From: Acinetobacter ihumii
GTDB taxonomy: Bacteria; Pseudomonadota; Gammaproteobacteria; Pseudomonadales; Moraxellaceae
Assembly (NCBI RefSeq): GCF_900625095.1
Contig: NZ_LR130760.1
Location: 1,791,455-1,855,454 of the forward strand
Direction of reading: 5' to 3'
Length of the DNA: 64,000 bases
Program-made: the position numbers and the translations under genes
Shown here: in pieces, positions 53,096-62,170 of the stretch
Numbering within the stretch: the first letter of the stretch is position 1
Layout: every line of letters begins with the position of its first letter
Notes under the pieces: generated by a model
Told to the model about the DNA's origin: nothing
Database searches by the model: none
Seen by the model: only the letters and a program-made list of their open reading frames with translations

Positions 53096-53290
53096 ATGTA
53101 CGTTTGTTTATGTCGCGGTATTACTGATCAGGATATTAAAGATGCCATTAGCAATGGCGCTGAAAGCTATCGTGAAGTTCGTGACTTGTTAGATTTAGGC
53201 ACGTGTTGTGGTCGTTGCGCACCTGAAGCACGTAGCATTATTAGTGATGAACTGGCGGACATTGCCGCACGCATTTCAGTTGCAGCCTAA
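53096..53290 (+). CDS. bfd: Bacterioferritin-associated ferredoxin
   Basis: The 64-residue [2Fe-2S] protein has the four cysteines in MYVCLCRGITDQDI and LGTCCGRCAPEAR, the Bfd/fer2_BFD pattern. Bfd reduces the heme of bacterioferritin to release stored iron when iron is low. This agrees with the Fur box over its promoter and with bfr downstream. The ATG at 53096 gives the family N-terminus; an upstream ATG at 53081 adds five residues. Confidence 0.92.
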   Translation: MYVCLCRGITDQDIKDAISNGAESYREVRDLLDLGTCCGRCAPEARSIISDELADIAARISVAA

Positions 53291-53338
53291 TCAGATTTTC
53301 CAAATTTTTATTTTAAGACACAATTATAACAACAGCCC

Positions 53339-53394
53339 ATGATCCTCGGATCATCTTCTCCTCCCCGCTCTCGACTCTAGGCGGGTTTATTTTG
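53339..53394 (+). terminator. Double hairpin in the bfd-bfr gap
   Basis: ATGATCC-TC-GGATCAT is followed by a C-rich stretch, then by CCCGC-N12-GCGGG and a T-rich tail. The second stem is probably the bfd terminator. The first may be a 3' stabiliser or part of a small RNA. Confidence 0.5.
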
Positions 53395-53546
53395 TCACTA
53401 ATTTATATTTGGTTGTTTTTGATTGCGATTTTCATTTGCTGTTCCATAAAATACTCGCCTCGTTTCCAATAGTTGATTAAACTGATCATGATAAGATTGC
53501 CTTGAATATTGTTTTAGGGCACAAATTGTTTTTGGGAGTCAGTACA

Positions 53547-54011
53547 ATGAAAGGCAATCGTGATGTGATTAACCAGCTTAATCAGGTGCTTTACCACCAC
53601 CTCACCGCCATTAATCAGTATTTTTTACATTCACGTATGTGTAATGACTGGGGCATCGAAAAATTAGGATCGAGTGAATATAAAGAATCAATTCGTCAAA
53701 TGAAGCATGCTGATAAAATTATTGAACGAATTCTGTTTTTAGAAGGTTTACCGAATTTACAACATCTGGGCAAACTTTATATTGGTCAACATACCGCAGA
53801 AGTTTTAAAATGTGATGTGCGTAAGGTTAAAGAAAACATCGAAGTTGAAAAGAAAACCATTGAAGTCTGTGAACTGGCTCAAGATTATGTGTCTCGTGAT
53901 TTAGTTCGTGAAATTCTGGAAAAAGAAGAAGAGTTCTGGGATTGGACTGAAACCCAAATTGATTTGATTGATAACGTCGGAATTGAAAATTACATTCAAA
54001 GCCAAATTTGA
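53547..54011 (+). CDS. bfr: Bacterioferritin
   Basis: The 154-residue four-helix protein assembles into a heme-containing 24-mer for iron storage. Ferroxidase ligands are visible in LYHHLTAINQYFLHSRMC, EYKESIRQMKHADKIIERI, and EILEKEEEFWDWTETQID. The expected heme ligand Met is in the QMKHADK segment. The ATG at 53547 (MKGNRDVINQLNQ) follows GGGAG and matches family length; an upstream in-frame start would add 15 residues. Confidence 0.95.
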   Translation: MKGNRDVINQLNQVLYHHLTAINQYFLHSRMCNDWGIEKLGSSEYKESIRQMKHADKIIERILFLEGLPNLQHLGKLYIGQHTAEVLKCDVRKVKENIEVEKKTIEVCELAQDYVSRDLVREILEKEEEFWDWTETQIDLIDNVGIENYIQSQI

Positions 54012-54052
54012 TCTTTTAATATCATTTTAAATTACATATTTGAAATTAGATG

Positions 54053-54085
54053 AACAGGGCAAATATTCTTAATATTTACCCTGTT
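54053..54085. terminator. Hairpin between convergent genes
   Basis: AACAGGG-C-AAATATT and AATATTT-A-CCCTGTT form a 14-bp stem with one mismatch and a 3-nt loop between bfr and the convergent gene. T-runs are weak on both strands. Confidence 0.6.
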
Positions 54086-54086
54086 G

Positions 54087-54869
54087 TTATTCGGAAGCGG
54101 CAGTTACGTCTTGTTCAAGCACTTCAGCATTCTGGGTTTTAATTTTTTCAATTTTGGCATTTAAGCGTAAAACCTCCTGATACAATAGATTAAACTGTTT
54201 AACCTGTGCAGTTTCATAAAAAGAAATTTTTCCATTTTGTTTTTGCCAGCGATGATTTTTGAGCAAATCAAACATCTGTTCGGCTTTGTTATAAATCTGT
54301 TGTTCCAAATGAAATAACGCATATTCTTTACGATTATTTTGTTGCTGGTTTAGTTTTTGCAGTAGCGCTGCTTTCATTTCAGGATGAATTGATAGACTTC
54401 GCGCCTGATTCAGAAAGTGCTGTTGTAACTCAGTATTATCTTGCAAGTAATTATTTTCAATATCTTTGACCTCTGCCAACATTTGCGTGGTTTCTTTATA
54501 ATTTTGCTGACGATCATGATCAAGTCGATCGACATCTAAAAATTTATCCCATTGTGCAGTTTTAAGTTCACGTAAATATAAATTTCTGGCTTCAGCATTT
54601 TCCATCCAGTAATTCAACATAAACTCAGACATAATTTTATAATCGCCATACAGGCGCTGGTCATGTACATCCAGTTGAATCGGTATTTCCCAATTTTGAG
54701 CCTGCTCATAGAGTTGCTGCATTTTTTCAGCCATGACCACATCAAACATCTGACGGTTATAGGCATCATCTTGTTGGCGTTGGGCATTTTGATAAAACCA
54801 AAATACAGAGCCCGCAACCAATAGGATAATCACAATGATCCCGATCACTACACGACGCGGCATATTCAC
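54087..54869 (-). CDS. Hypothetical membrane-anchored helical protein
   Basis: The 260-residue protein has one N-terminal transmembrane helix (RRVVIGIIVIILLVAGSVFWFY). The rest is almost entirely helical, charged and Gln-rich (MQQLYEQAQNWE, LNQQQNNRKEYALFHLEQQIYNKAEQMFDLLKN in character), with coiled-coil potential. It probably faces the periplasm. I recognise no family. AGGAGGTGAAT immediately before the ATG is an optimal ribosome binding site, so it should be well translated. Confidence 0.8.
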   Translation of the reverse strand: MNMPRRVVIGIIVIILLVAGSVFWFYQNAQRQQDDAYNRQMFDVVMAEKMQQLYEQAQNWEIPIQLDVHDQRLYGDYKIMSEFMLNYWMENAEARNLYLRELKTAQWDKFLDVDRLDHDRQQNYKETTQMLAEVKDIENNYLQDNTELQQHFLNQARSLSIHPEMKAALLQKLNQQQNNRKEYALFHLEQQIYNKAEQMFDLLKNHRWQKQNGKISFYETAQVKQFNLLYQEVLRLNAKIEKIKTQNAEVLEQDVTAASE

Positions 54870-55047
54870 CTCCTGACATTCCTATTGTTCTGTTTTATCA
54901 CTTGACTCAGTGTGTTGTCGCTGTCATTTCCATTGTTCTGTGTTGATAAATGCAAAATTTGTAATGCTGTATTTCATTTTTTAGCCTTTAAACACCGACT
55001 AGGCAACCCTATTATAAACTGATGATGGTTTAATTGAGAAAAATAGC

Positions 55048-55740
55048 ATGCGTGTAGATATCTGGTCAGATGTGGTCTGTCCATTTTGTTATATTGGGAA
55101 AAAACGACTGGAACATGTTGCACAGGCAGCGGGTATTGATTTGGATATTCATTGGCATAGTTTTGAACTCGATCCACAAGCGCCTGCACGTCATCCCACC
55201 TCCAATACTGAGCGTTTAGCAAAAAAGTATGCGCGCAGCGTTGAACAAACGGAGGAAATGCAGCGCAATATTGCCAGCATGGCAGCCGAAGAAGGCATTG
55301 ACTTTCAGTGGCAAAAAGCCAATTCGGGCAATAGCTTTAATGCACACCGGATCATCCATCTGGCACAAAGCAAAGGTTTAGGTAATGAAGCTGAGGAGGC
55401 ATTTTTTCAGGCTTACATGACCGAAGGCTTGGCGATTGGTGAGCGAGAAGTGGTTGAGGAAATTGCTTCCAGAATTGGGCTAGATCATGCTGAAGTGGAA
55501 TTTGTACTCAATAGTGATGAACTGGCAGATTTTGTACGCCATGATGAAAAAATTGCACATGAGCAACTCAATATTAGTGGCGTTCCTTTTTTCATCTTCG
55601 ATCAAAAATTAGCTCTTTCAGGTGCACAACCTCGTGAGGTTTTTTTGCAGGCATTACAACAAGCCGCTACACAACACCCAATTGAATCGGAAGCTGCCGC
55701 AACCTGTCAGGATGATCATTGTGAATTGCCTGATAAATAA
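55048..55740 (+). CDS. DsbA-family oxidoreductase (FrnE type)
   Basis: The 230-residue cytoplasmic thioredoxin-fold protein has the active site WSDVVCPFCYIGKKRLE (CPFC) and cis-Pro in ISGVPFFIFDQKLALSGAQ. A helical insertion lies between the two. This is the FrnE/DsbA2 subgroup related to 2-hydroxychromene-2-carboxylate isomerases. FrnE proteins catalyse disulfide exchange and aid oxidative-stress tolerance in Deinococcus; the role here is inferred. A C-terminal CQDDHC pair adds a second potential redox site. No signal peptide is present. Confidence 0.9.
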   Translation: MRVDIWSDVVCPFCYIGKKRLEHVAQAAGIDLDIHWHSFELDPQAPARHPTSNTERLAKKYARSVEQTEEMQRNIASMAAEEGIDFQWQKANSGNSFNAHRIIHLAQSKGLGNEAEEAFFQAYMTEGLAIGEREVVEEIASRIGLDHAEVEFVLNSDELADFVRHDEKIAHEQLNISGVPFFIFDQKLALSGAQPREVFLQALQQAATQHPIESEAAATCQDDHCELPDK

Positions 55741-55920
55741 TAAGTGATAGATAGCCAACATGATTTGTGCAATGCAGCGTTGCATAAATCGACTTTTTGC
55801 TCGGTCTTAGAAATTTTAAAATACAAGGCATGTAATAAGCGCTGTATTTTTTATTTCATATATTGATTGTTTGAAATCATGTGAATCCATGGTGAGGTTG
55901 TGATCAACCCGCTGCTGTTT

Positions 55921-55956
55921 AGTCCTCCTTGGCCCCTCTAAGGAGGACTTTTTTAT
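55921..55956 (+). terminator. Strong terminator 180 nt after the dsbA-like gene
   Basis: AGTCCTCCTT and AAGGAGGACT form a 10-bp stem with a C-rich loop (ggcccctct) and TTTTTTATT. A second small hairpin, GGTTG-TGAT-CAACC, lies just upstream. The distance from the gene leaves room for an independent small RNA. Confidence 0.88.
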
Positions 55957-56315
55957 TCGTCTAACGCAATACTGATATCATAGATTTTTCGCTTTGCAAC
56001 GACGACTTGACGAGGCAAAATAGGACGTACTTGGCTAATTTCCCATGCCCAGTAGCCTGCTTCCCAAGCATTTGCACAAGCTAATTCAACCTCTTCAGGT
56101 TTCCATGCATGGATTGCCTCAATGTTAACTATCGCAACTGCCTCACCTTGTTGCTCATCGCCCTCCTCAAGCAAATAGCGTGTATTTTGGACAATTATTA
56201 AGTCTTTTAAAGGCAACTGCTCTGGACGCCATGAACGAATTTCCAATGTTTTTTTGCCATTCAGGATATGATCACAAGCAGGAGCTACGATTGATAAAGC
56301 CTTAAATTTTTTCAC
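55953..56315 (-). CDS. ASCH-domain protein
   Basis: The 120-residue product is an ASCH fold, a PUA-like RNA-binding barrel. It has KALSIVAPACDHILNGKKTLEIRSWRPEQLP, the conserved motif with G-K-K-T-x-E-x-R-x-W, and VVVAKRKIYDI at the end. Members are linked to RNA modification or processing; some relatives are amidohydrolases or ribonucleases. The start is judged to be GTG at 56315, because GGAGAGAAGAG lies directly upstream. An ATG at 56384 has no ribosome binding site and would add 23 residues. Confidence 0.82.
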   Translation of the reverse strand: MKKFKALSIVAPACDHILNGKKTLEIRSWRPEQLPLKDLIIVQNTRYLLEEGDEQQGEAVAIVNIEAIHAWKPEEVELACANAWEAGYWAWEISQVRPILPRQVVVAKRKIYDISIALDE

Positions 56316-56595
56316 GCTCTTCTCTCCGTGATTTTTTAATATTTTAACTGTCTCTATAATTTCAATCTTCACACAAATATCCATAAAAATACGATTTTAA
56401 AATGCTTTTAATATGCGCTTTCACTGAACTATAGCGTGTTGAAACCTAAGCGTCATAGTTGTTACCAAACTTAATGTCTTATTAACAGCGATTGCACAAA
56501 CTGCCGCCAAAACTGTGTTTAGATAATTTTAATGACTCGTTCGACTCAATTCAGGTCATGGATATTCACTGAAACAAGAGAAAGAGGTAATGAAA

Positions 56596-56853
56596 ATGGC
56601 AACAGATCAAAATCAACCCGTACAAGCAAATCCAGTATCAAAAACTGCTGATACAGCAAATACTCCAGCAGCAAAGTACCAGCCCGAATCGGTTAAGAAA
56701 TCTCGTTTTTCTCCAACGGTAAAGGGTGTCATGATTGGTGCAGTTGCGGGTAGTGTATTACCTGTTTTCGGCACATTTAGTGGTGCACTCATTGGCGGTA
56801 TCGCTGGAAAATTGTATTCACGACGTCATCAACAAGCAGCTGCTTCTGTCTAA
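56596..56853 (+). CDS. Small glycine-zipper protein
   Basis: The 85-residue product has a polar, disordered N-terminal half (MATDQNQPVQANPVSKTADT). A single hydrophobic, Gly-rich helix follows (VMIGAVAGSVLPVFGTFSGALIGGIAGKL) with G-x-x-x-G spacing, then a basic end. The helix could insert in a membrane as a glycine-zipper oligomer, but no signal peptide is present. GAGG stands 8 nt before the ATG at 56596, which decides against 56590. No family is recognised. Confidence 0.75.
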   Translation: MATDQNQPVQANPVSKTADTANTPAAKYQPESVKKSRFSPTVKGVMIGAVAGSVLPVFGTFSGALIGGIAGKLYSRRHQQAAASV

Positions 56854-56883
56854 TTTGATCAGTTGAATGACTTTAATCAAGTC

Positions 56884-56936
56884 GTTGAGTCGCTGGCTCA
56901 ACGGGAACTCTCCTTTTTTAAGGGGAGTTTTTTTAT
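56884..56936 (+). terminator. Tandem hairpins after the glycine-zipper gene
   Basis: GTTGAG / CTCAAC is followed directly by AACTCTCC / GGGGAGTT and a run of T. The second stem is the terminator. Between here and 57159 I see nothing else. Confidence 0.8.
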
Positions 56937-57158
56937 TGTTTTCCCCAGATTTGCCTGCATTACCCCAAAACTAGCACAGGTCTTGTTTTTCAACTTAAAA
57001 CATAAAATTAAGATGTTGCTCATCATCACAGCATCATTTTTCTAACATTCTGCGAACTTGAGTGAAAATTACTTTATTTTGTTGCGATCGCTTGATTTTA
57101 TTGTGTAAATCAACAACAGTTGTCTCACAAACGAAATAATAATGATTGTTAGCTCAAG

Positions 57159-58361
57159 ATGATGAAAGTGAATAATTTAAACTTAGGTTCTGGTGTTTTA
57201 TATGTTTTATTGTGTATGGGGGGAATAAATTCGCTTTCAGCCAATAGCAATACTCAAGAATCCAGCAATGAGGATTCTGCGCATAGCTCAGAAACATTGA
57301 TTCTCCCAAATGATCCTCGTATTCCGCGTACCTCGGTGGCTTATGCGGTGAAACTACATCAATTAAATCAACCTGAAGATAAAAACCTGCTGGATTTGAT
57401 TCCAGAATGGATAGACTCAACGCCGACTTTTTTACCGCCAGAATCCAATCAAGCGATTGTCCCGCCGGTAGAAGAAACCAGAGACAAAACATGGATTGAT
57501 CGTAAGCAACATCAGATTCAAAAATGGGCAGACCGGACTTCCGACAGAATGGATAATTGGTTTGGTGAGGTTGATCCTCAAAAACCAGCTGATGCCACAT
57601 TAAGGATCATGCTGGATAATTATTGGGACAAATACAATGGTTATGAAATTAAGCCACGTATTCGAGGAAAAATTAAACTACCGACACTGGAAAGACGCTT
57701 TAGCGTGGTATTTGGTGATGATTCCCTAGATGACGAGTTTGACAATAATGTGGCCAATACCAATGTCGACCCCAACTCTGAAAACAAGCGACTGGATTCA
57801 CGTCAAACCCGGGATAATAATGGCTCGATTGCCTTGCGCTGGTCTGATTTTTCTAAACGCTTACCCTTTGAAACCGATGCAGATCTGGGGATACGTTCTG
57901 GGGATGACATCTATGTCCGTTTAAAAGCCAAACGGGCATGGCCGCTTCGTAATGACTTTTCATTTTATGCAGAACAAATTTATCGTTATGGCATTGATAG
58001 TGAAAACTATCTCAGAACTAACCTTGAATTGACCCATGCACGTCCAAACGAAGCATTTCTGTCAAATCAATTTAGCCTCACCTATGCAGATGATCAGGAC
58101 GATGATTTAGTTTGGGAAAACCGTCTGTTTAGACAACATCAATTCTTCGCAAATAATCGTTTTAACTATGGCTTGTACACCGGCGGCTACTACAATAATA
58201 GTGACTTACGTTTAAATAGTTGGGGACCGTTTATGTCATGGCGACAACAGCTTTGGCGTGAATGGTTTTATGTACAGGGTGATCTGAATTATTTTAATGA
58301 TCATCGTGAAGATCATAATCACTATGTCAGTACTTTTGTACGCCTAGAAGCTTTATTCTAA
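57159..58361 (+). CDS. Exported envelope protein, paralogue 1
   Basis: The 400-residue protein has a signal peptide (VLYVLLCMGGINSLSA) and a polar linker. A Trp/Arg-rich helix (TWIDRKQHQIQKWADRTSDRMDNWFG) precedes a strand-rich domain. Alternating aromatic strands (IYVRLKAKRAWPLRNDFSFY, WGPFMSWRQQLWREWFYVQG) and a C-terminal Phe are typical of outer membrane beta-barrels. I recognise no named family. The C-terminal 170 residues match the next gene's product, including FLSNQFSL, the WGPxxSWRxxLWR motif and the LEA-F ending. The ribosome binding site is poor; 57162 is an alternative start. Confidence 0.75.
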   Translation: MMKVNNLNLGSGVLYVLLCMGGINSLSANSNTQESSNEDSAHSSETLILPNDPRIPRTSVAYAVKLHQLNQPEDKNLLDLIPEWIDSTPTFLPPESNQAIVPPVEETRDKTWIDRKQHQIQKWADRTSDRMDNWFGEVDPQKPADATLRIMLDNYWDKYNGYEIKPRIRGKIKLPTLERRFSVVFGDDSLDDEFDNNVANTNVDPNSENKRLDSRQTRDNNGSIALRWSDFSKRLPFETDADLGIRSGDDIYVRLKAKRAWPLRNDFSFYAEQIYRYGIDSENYLRTNLELTHARPNEAFLSNQFSLTYADDQDDDLVWENRLFRQHQFFANNRFNYGLYTGGYYNNSDLRLNSWGPFMSWRQQLWREWFYVQGDLNYFNDHREDHNHYVSTFVRLEALF

Positions 58362-58383
58362 AGATTGATAAATACTTTTCAGC

Positions 58384-58409
58384 ACTTGTCATGTTCAGTC
58401 ATGACAAGT
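58384..58409. repeat. 10-bp inverted repeat between the paralogues
   Basis: ACTTGTCATG and CATGACAAGT are perfect complements around a 6-nt loop, 23 nt after the first paralogue. There is no T-run, so it may be a regulator site or an mRNA stabiliser. Confidence 0.5.
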
Positions 58410-58497
58410 AGCCAATCAAGTACAGCCTGACTTAAATAAAAATTAAGCTTGGTTTTATATCCTCTCCAGATTCATTATTTCTATTATTATTTCTCCC

Positions 58498-59406
58498 ATG
58501 AAGCGATGGAATATCGTTCATTTTCAGCTTGCAATCATTTTAGCCGTATGTAGTGTTTATACGGGATCAGTATTTATTCTGGCTAAGTTCCAGCCTTCTT
58601 TACAGCCTAAAAGCATTGATTCCTTTCAAAAAAACTTAGCCAAACATACATGTGCCGAAACCCAAGAACCTTCAGATCAGGAGTCGATACTCTCAAATCA
58701 ACAGATACTATCCAATCAACAATTGAGTCAGGAACTACTTGATGTGTTTGGCAATCATTCCTTATGGGTAAGAACATTACAACAACAACCCAAAAGCACA
58801 AAAAAATTTGGAAAAAGTCATACGGCTAAAATGAAGAAAAATAAAGTGAGCAACCCTGATCCTATTAGCGCTAGCATAAGTACGCTCACCAGTCTGCTGC
58901 CCTTTCCCAATGATATTCATTTGGGTTCAAATTCAGATAGCGATGTGTATGTACAATTTCTGGCCAAAAAGAAATGGGTGCTACGGCATGATATGAGTAT
59001 CGATACGCAACAGCTGTTTCGCTATGGTTCAATCAGTAAAAATTATTCTGAAACCACGCTCAATTTAAACCAGAAACTACAGGACAATACTCTTTTTTCT
59101 AATCAATTTAGCCTGAATAAGAGTCAGGATGAAGAATATTATTGGGCAAATCGTACCTTTCAACAGTACCAATTTTTGAAAAATCAGCGACTTATTTATG
59201 GTGTTTATAGCAGCGGTGTCTATGATCAGGAAAAAAAGGATTGGGAATTACAGCTGTGGGGTCCCTATCTGTCATGGCGACGACCTTTGTGGCGTGACTG
59301 GATTTTTATTGATAACCAGATTTCTTATTATCATGACCTGACCACGACAGACAAGGAACTTCAACATGTGTTTAGTACCACATTACAGCTCGAAGCTATT
59401 TTTTAA
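58498..59406 (+). CDS. Exported envelope protein, paralogue 2
   Basis: The 302-residue protein has an N-terminal hydrophobic segment (LAIILAVCSVYTGSVFILA), a Gln/Ser-rich linker, and a C-terminal domain homologous to the preceding gene's product. LFSNQFSLNKSQDEEYYWANR, LWGPYLSWRRPLWRDWIFID and a final LEAIF are shared landmarks. It lacks the middle block present in paralogue 1. The linker has a short tandem repeat ILSNQQ-ILSNQQ encoded by two near-identical 18-nt units. Beta-barrel or surface location is inferred; the function is unknown. Confidence 0.75.
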   Translation: MKRWNIVHFQLAIILAVCSVYTGSVFILAKFQPSLQPKSIDSFQKNLAKHTCAETQEPSDQESILSNQQILSNQQLSQELLDVFGNHSLWVRTLQQQPKSTKKFGKSHTAKMKKNKVSNPDPISASISTLTSLLPFPNDIHLGSNSDSDVYVQFLAKKKWVLRHDMSIDTQQLFRYGSISKNYSETTLNLNQKLQDNTLFSNQFSLNKSQDEEYYWANRTFQQYQFLKNQRLIYGVYSSGVYDQEKKDWELQLWGPYLSWRRPLWRDWIFIDNQISYYHDLTTTDKELQHVFSTTLQLEAIF

Positions 59407-59476
59407 CAATGTATATGACTAGAGCATAAGCAGTACTGTGGATAAATCTAACTTTACCCACAATGACCATAAAGGC

Positions 59477-59504
59477 ATAAAAAACCCTGACCGAAGTCAG
59501 GGTT
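59477..59504 (-). terminator. htpG terminator
   Basis: On the minus strand AACCCTGAC-TTCG-GTCAGGGTT is followed by TTTTTTATG. It lies 12 nt after the htpG stop. Confidence 0.93.
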
Positions 59505-59515
59505 AAATTTATCTT

Positions 59516-61441
59516 TTATTTCAACAATAAATTATTGATGCGTTTTACATAAGCCGCAGGATCTTCGGGCAGGCCACCCTCAGCAATCATAGCCTGATCA
59601 AAAATTACATTGGCTAGATCATCAAACTGCGCCGAATCTTCTAGTTTTTTCACCAAAGGATGCTCAGGATTAATCTCAAGAATTGGTTTCATTTCAGGCA
59701 CTTCCTGACCTGCCTGTTTCAGCATACGAATCAGTTGCGGTGATAATTCCCCTTCTGAGCTTACCAAACATGCTGGAGAATCGACCAGACGCGTGGTCAC
59801 ACGAACTTCTTTGGTTTTATCCTTAAGAGATTCGCCTAGTTTTTCAACCACAGGTTTAAACTGTTCCGCTGCTTGCTCAAGTGCTTTTTTCTCTTCAGCA
59901 TCTTGCAAGTCGCCTAAATCAACAGCACCTTTAGAGACATTTTGCAAAGGTGTACCGTCAAATTCATGCACAAAATTCATTGCCCATTCATCAACACGTT
60001 CAGACATCAGCAGAACTTCGATGCCTTTTTTCTTGAACAACTCTAGTTGTGGCGAGTTTTTCGCAGCATTCAGACTATCTGCGGTCACATAGTAAATGGC
60101 TTTTTGCCCTTCTTTCATGCGCGCTTTATAGTCTGCCAATGATGTACTGACCTCATCATGATTTGAAGTTGCATAACGTAGCAGTTTTAAAATACGTTCG
60201 CGATTACCTACATCTTCGCCTAAACCTTCTTTAAGTACCGCACCAAATTCAGTGTAGAAAATTTTGAACTTTTCCTGATCTTTTTCATCTTCTGATTTTG
60301 CCAGACCATCCAGCAACGTTAATACACGACGTGCATTACCTTCACGAATGGTTTTGACATCGCGGCTTTCCTGTAACAGCTCACGGCTGACATTTAACGG
60401 TAAATCTGCACTGTCCACCACCCCTTGTACAAAGCGTAAATAGTTTGGAATCAAGTTATCCGCATCATCCATAATAAAAACGCGTTTGACATACAGCTTG
60501 ATGCCCGCTTTGGCTTCACGAGTAAAAATATCATGCGGTGCTTTGGATGGAATGTAGAGAAGCTGGGTATATTCAGTGCTTCCTTCAACACGATTGTGTG
60601 CCCATGCCAGCGGCGCATCAAAATCATGGCTCAGATTTTTATAGAACTCAATGTATTGTTCTTCTGAAATTTCATTTTTGTTACGTGTCCAAAGTGCGCT
60701 GGCTGAGTTAATGGTGTCCCATTCTTCAGTTTTGACCATTTTGCCATTGGCTGCTGGTTCTTCACCTTCAGCAACTTCATCCTCTTGCCAGACTTCTTTT
60801 TGCATCTGGATCGGTAAGCTGATGTGGTCTGAATATTTATTGATAATTTGTTTAACTTTATAGTTTTCTAAATAATCCAGCGCATCGTCGCGTAAATGTA
60901 AAATAATGTCTGTACCACGGGTCGCTTTGTTAATCTGTTCAACTTCAAACTCACCTGTACCGCCACTGATCCAACGCACACCTTCATCCGCAGACAAACC
61001 TGCACGACGCGATTCAACCGTGATTTTATCCGCAACAATAAATCCAGAATAGAAGCCGACACCAAATTGACCAATTAATTGTGCATCTGACTTTTGATCA
61101 CCGGTTAATTTTGACATGAAATCTTTAGTACCAGATTTGGCAATGGTTCCCAGATTATCAATGGCTTCCTGCTGATTTAAACCAATCCCATTGTCTGAAA
61201 TGGTAATGGTTTTAAGATCTTGATCCAGACTCACCCGAACATGCAGGTCGGGGTCATTTTCATAATATTCTGGATGATTAATGCCTTCAAAACGCAATTT
61301 ATCGCAAGCATCAGAAGCATTTGAAATGAGTTCACGCAGAAAAATTTCTGGATTTGAATACAGTGAATGGGTGACTAAATGTAAAAGTTGGGCAACCTCT
61401 GCCTGAAAGCTATAATTTTGTGACGTTTTTTGTTCGCTCAT
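59516..61441 (-). CDS. htpG: Molecular chaperone HtpG (Hsp90)
   Basis: The 641-residue Hsp90 has the GHKL ATPase domain with [16 protein letters not shown] (catalytic Glu, Asn), [23 protein letters not shown] and [16 protein letters not shown]. The middle domain carries [17 protein letters not shown] with the gamma-phosphate Arg, and a C-terminal dimerisation domain follows. GAGGAG precedes the start. A TTGAAA element and a CCAATACA box 15 nt away lie about 50-80 nt upstream on the minus strand and could be a heat-shock (sigma-32-like) promoter. Confidence 0.98.
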   Translation of the reverse strand: MSEQKTSQNYSFQAEVAQLLHLVTHSLYSNPEIFLRELISNASDACDKLRFEGINHPEYYENDPDLHVRVSLDQDLKTITISDNGIGLNQQEAIDNLGTIAKSGTKDFMSKLTGDQKSDAQLIGQFGVGFYSGFIVADKITVESRRAGLSADEGVRWISGGTGEFEVEQINKATRGTDIILHLRDDALDYLENYKVKQIINKYSDHISLPIQMQKEVWQEDEVAEGEEPAANGKMVKTEEWDTINSASALWTRNKNEISEEQYIEFYKNLSHDFDAPLAWAHNRVEGSTEYTQLLYIPSKAPHDIFTREAKAGIKLYVKRVFIMDDADNLIPNYLRFVQGVVDSADLPLNVSRELLQESRDVKTIREGNARRVLTLLDGLAKSEDEKDQEKFKIFYTEFGAVLKEGLGEDVGNRERILKLLRYATSNHDEVSTSLADYKARMKEGQKAIYYVTADSLNAAKNSPQLELFKKKGIEVLLMSERVDEWAMNFVHEFDGTPLQNVSKGAVDLGDLQDAEEKKALEQAAEQFKPVVEKLGESLKDKTKEVRVTTRLVDSPACLVSSEGELSPQLIRMLKQAGQEVPEMKPILEINPEHPLVKKLEDSAQFDDLANVIFDQAMIAEGGLPEDPAAYVKRINNLLLK

Positions 61442-61490
61442 GACTCACTCCTCAAATACAATTCATCGTAGCGTATTCTTTGATGCTGTA

Positions 61491-61519
61491 TGTATTGGAG
61501 TGAGTCCTCGTTTTTTCAA
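61491..61519 (-). promoter_or_regulatory. Possible sigma-32-like htpG promoter
   Basis: The minus strand has TTGAAA (61519-61514), 15 nt, then CCAATACA (61498-61491). This partly fits the CTTGAAA-N13/15-CCCCATnT heat-shock consensus. A sigma-70 reading (TTGAAA with a poor -10) is also possible. Confidence 0.35.
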
Positions 61520-61546
61520 TAGCAAAAGCTAAGATTTTTATCTGGT

Positions 61547-61915
61547 TTAAAAAGGGCCTTGAGTTAAAATACGATTTTGCACAATGTCATCCAAGTGCTT
61601 TTGACGTTCATGATATCGCTGACCGATACAGCACACATTGGCACGGCAGCTATCGCGCTGTTTTAACCACTGGTATTGAGCAGCCTTTTCAGCATCGCGT
61701 CCTCCCATAGGTACAGCATGAATCACAATATTATAGGTTGTGACCAGTTTTACATCGGCATCATTTAAAGATCGAGTTTGACAGATAGTTTTCTCGGTTG
61801 CCGTTTTTGCTTTATCACAAGAAAAACTGGCTGCATGAGTTACCGTTATTCCGGCACTTAGGCTCAAGGTCAAAATTAATAATTTTTTTCCAAATTTCGT
61901 ATTGATGAGGTGCAT
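61547..61915 (-). CDS. Secreted LprI-family (DUF1311) protein
   Basis: From the ATG at 61915 the 122-residue product has a signal peptide (KLLILTLSLSAGITVTHA). The DUF1311 pattern follows: FSCDKAKTATEKTICQ, RSLNDADVKLVTTYN, and YQWLKQRDSCRANVCC with RYHERQKHLDDI. LprI-type proteins can inhibit lysozyme. Six Cys suggest disulfides in the periplasm. A longer start at 61993 lacks a signal and is unlikely. Confidence 0.85.
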   Translation of the reverse strand: MHLINTKFGKKLLILTLSLSAGITVTHAASFSCDKAKTATEKTICQTRSLNDADVKLVTTYNIVIHAVPMGGRDAEKAAQYQWLKQRDSCRANVCCIGQRYHERQKHLDDIVQNRILTQGPF

Positions 61916-62026
61916 GCTTAATTCTCGTAGTAAGTCGCGTTTAATGTCTAGCTTAAAATAATTTGATTCAGGTAAAGGTAAACTTTCATACACTTATGTA
62001 AAAGACTGTAAGGGATATAATGGATA

Positions 62027-62059
62027 TAAAAAAAAGCCCAATAGTTTCCTATCAGGCTT
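62027..62059 (-). terminator. ompW terminator
   Basis: On the minus strand AAGCCTGATAG-GAAA-CTATTGGGCTT forms an 11-bp stem (two G-T pairs, GAAA tetraloop) followed by TTTTTTT. It lies 110 nt after the ompW stop. Confidence 0.85.
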
Positions 62060-62170
62060 ATTATGCCGATGATCATATTGTTATTATTATCGAATATAAT
62101 TATTATTTAAGAGGCTATAAATCCAGAAACTCAATCTACATCAATAAGTTTCTACTGAGCAAAGTTTTGC

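Noticed and set aside
55772..55790. gcagcgttgcataaatc, another possible insertion-sequence end
   Set aside because: The match is too short to support an element, and no second end or coding remnant is found.
57154..57600. 148-codon minus-strand ORF antisense to the first envelope paralogue
   Set aside because: It lies wholly opposite a gene with a signal peptide and conserved paralogue, and has no upstream ribosome binding site or family resemblance.
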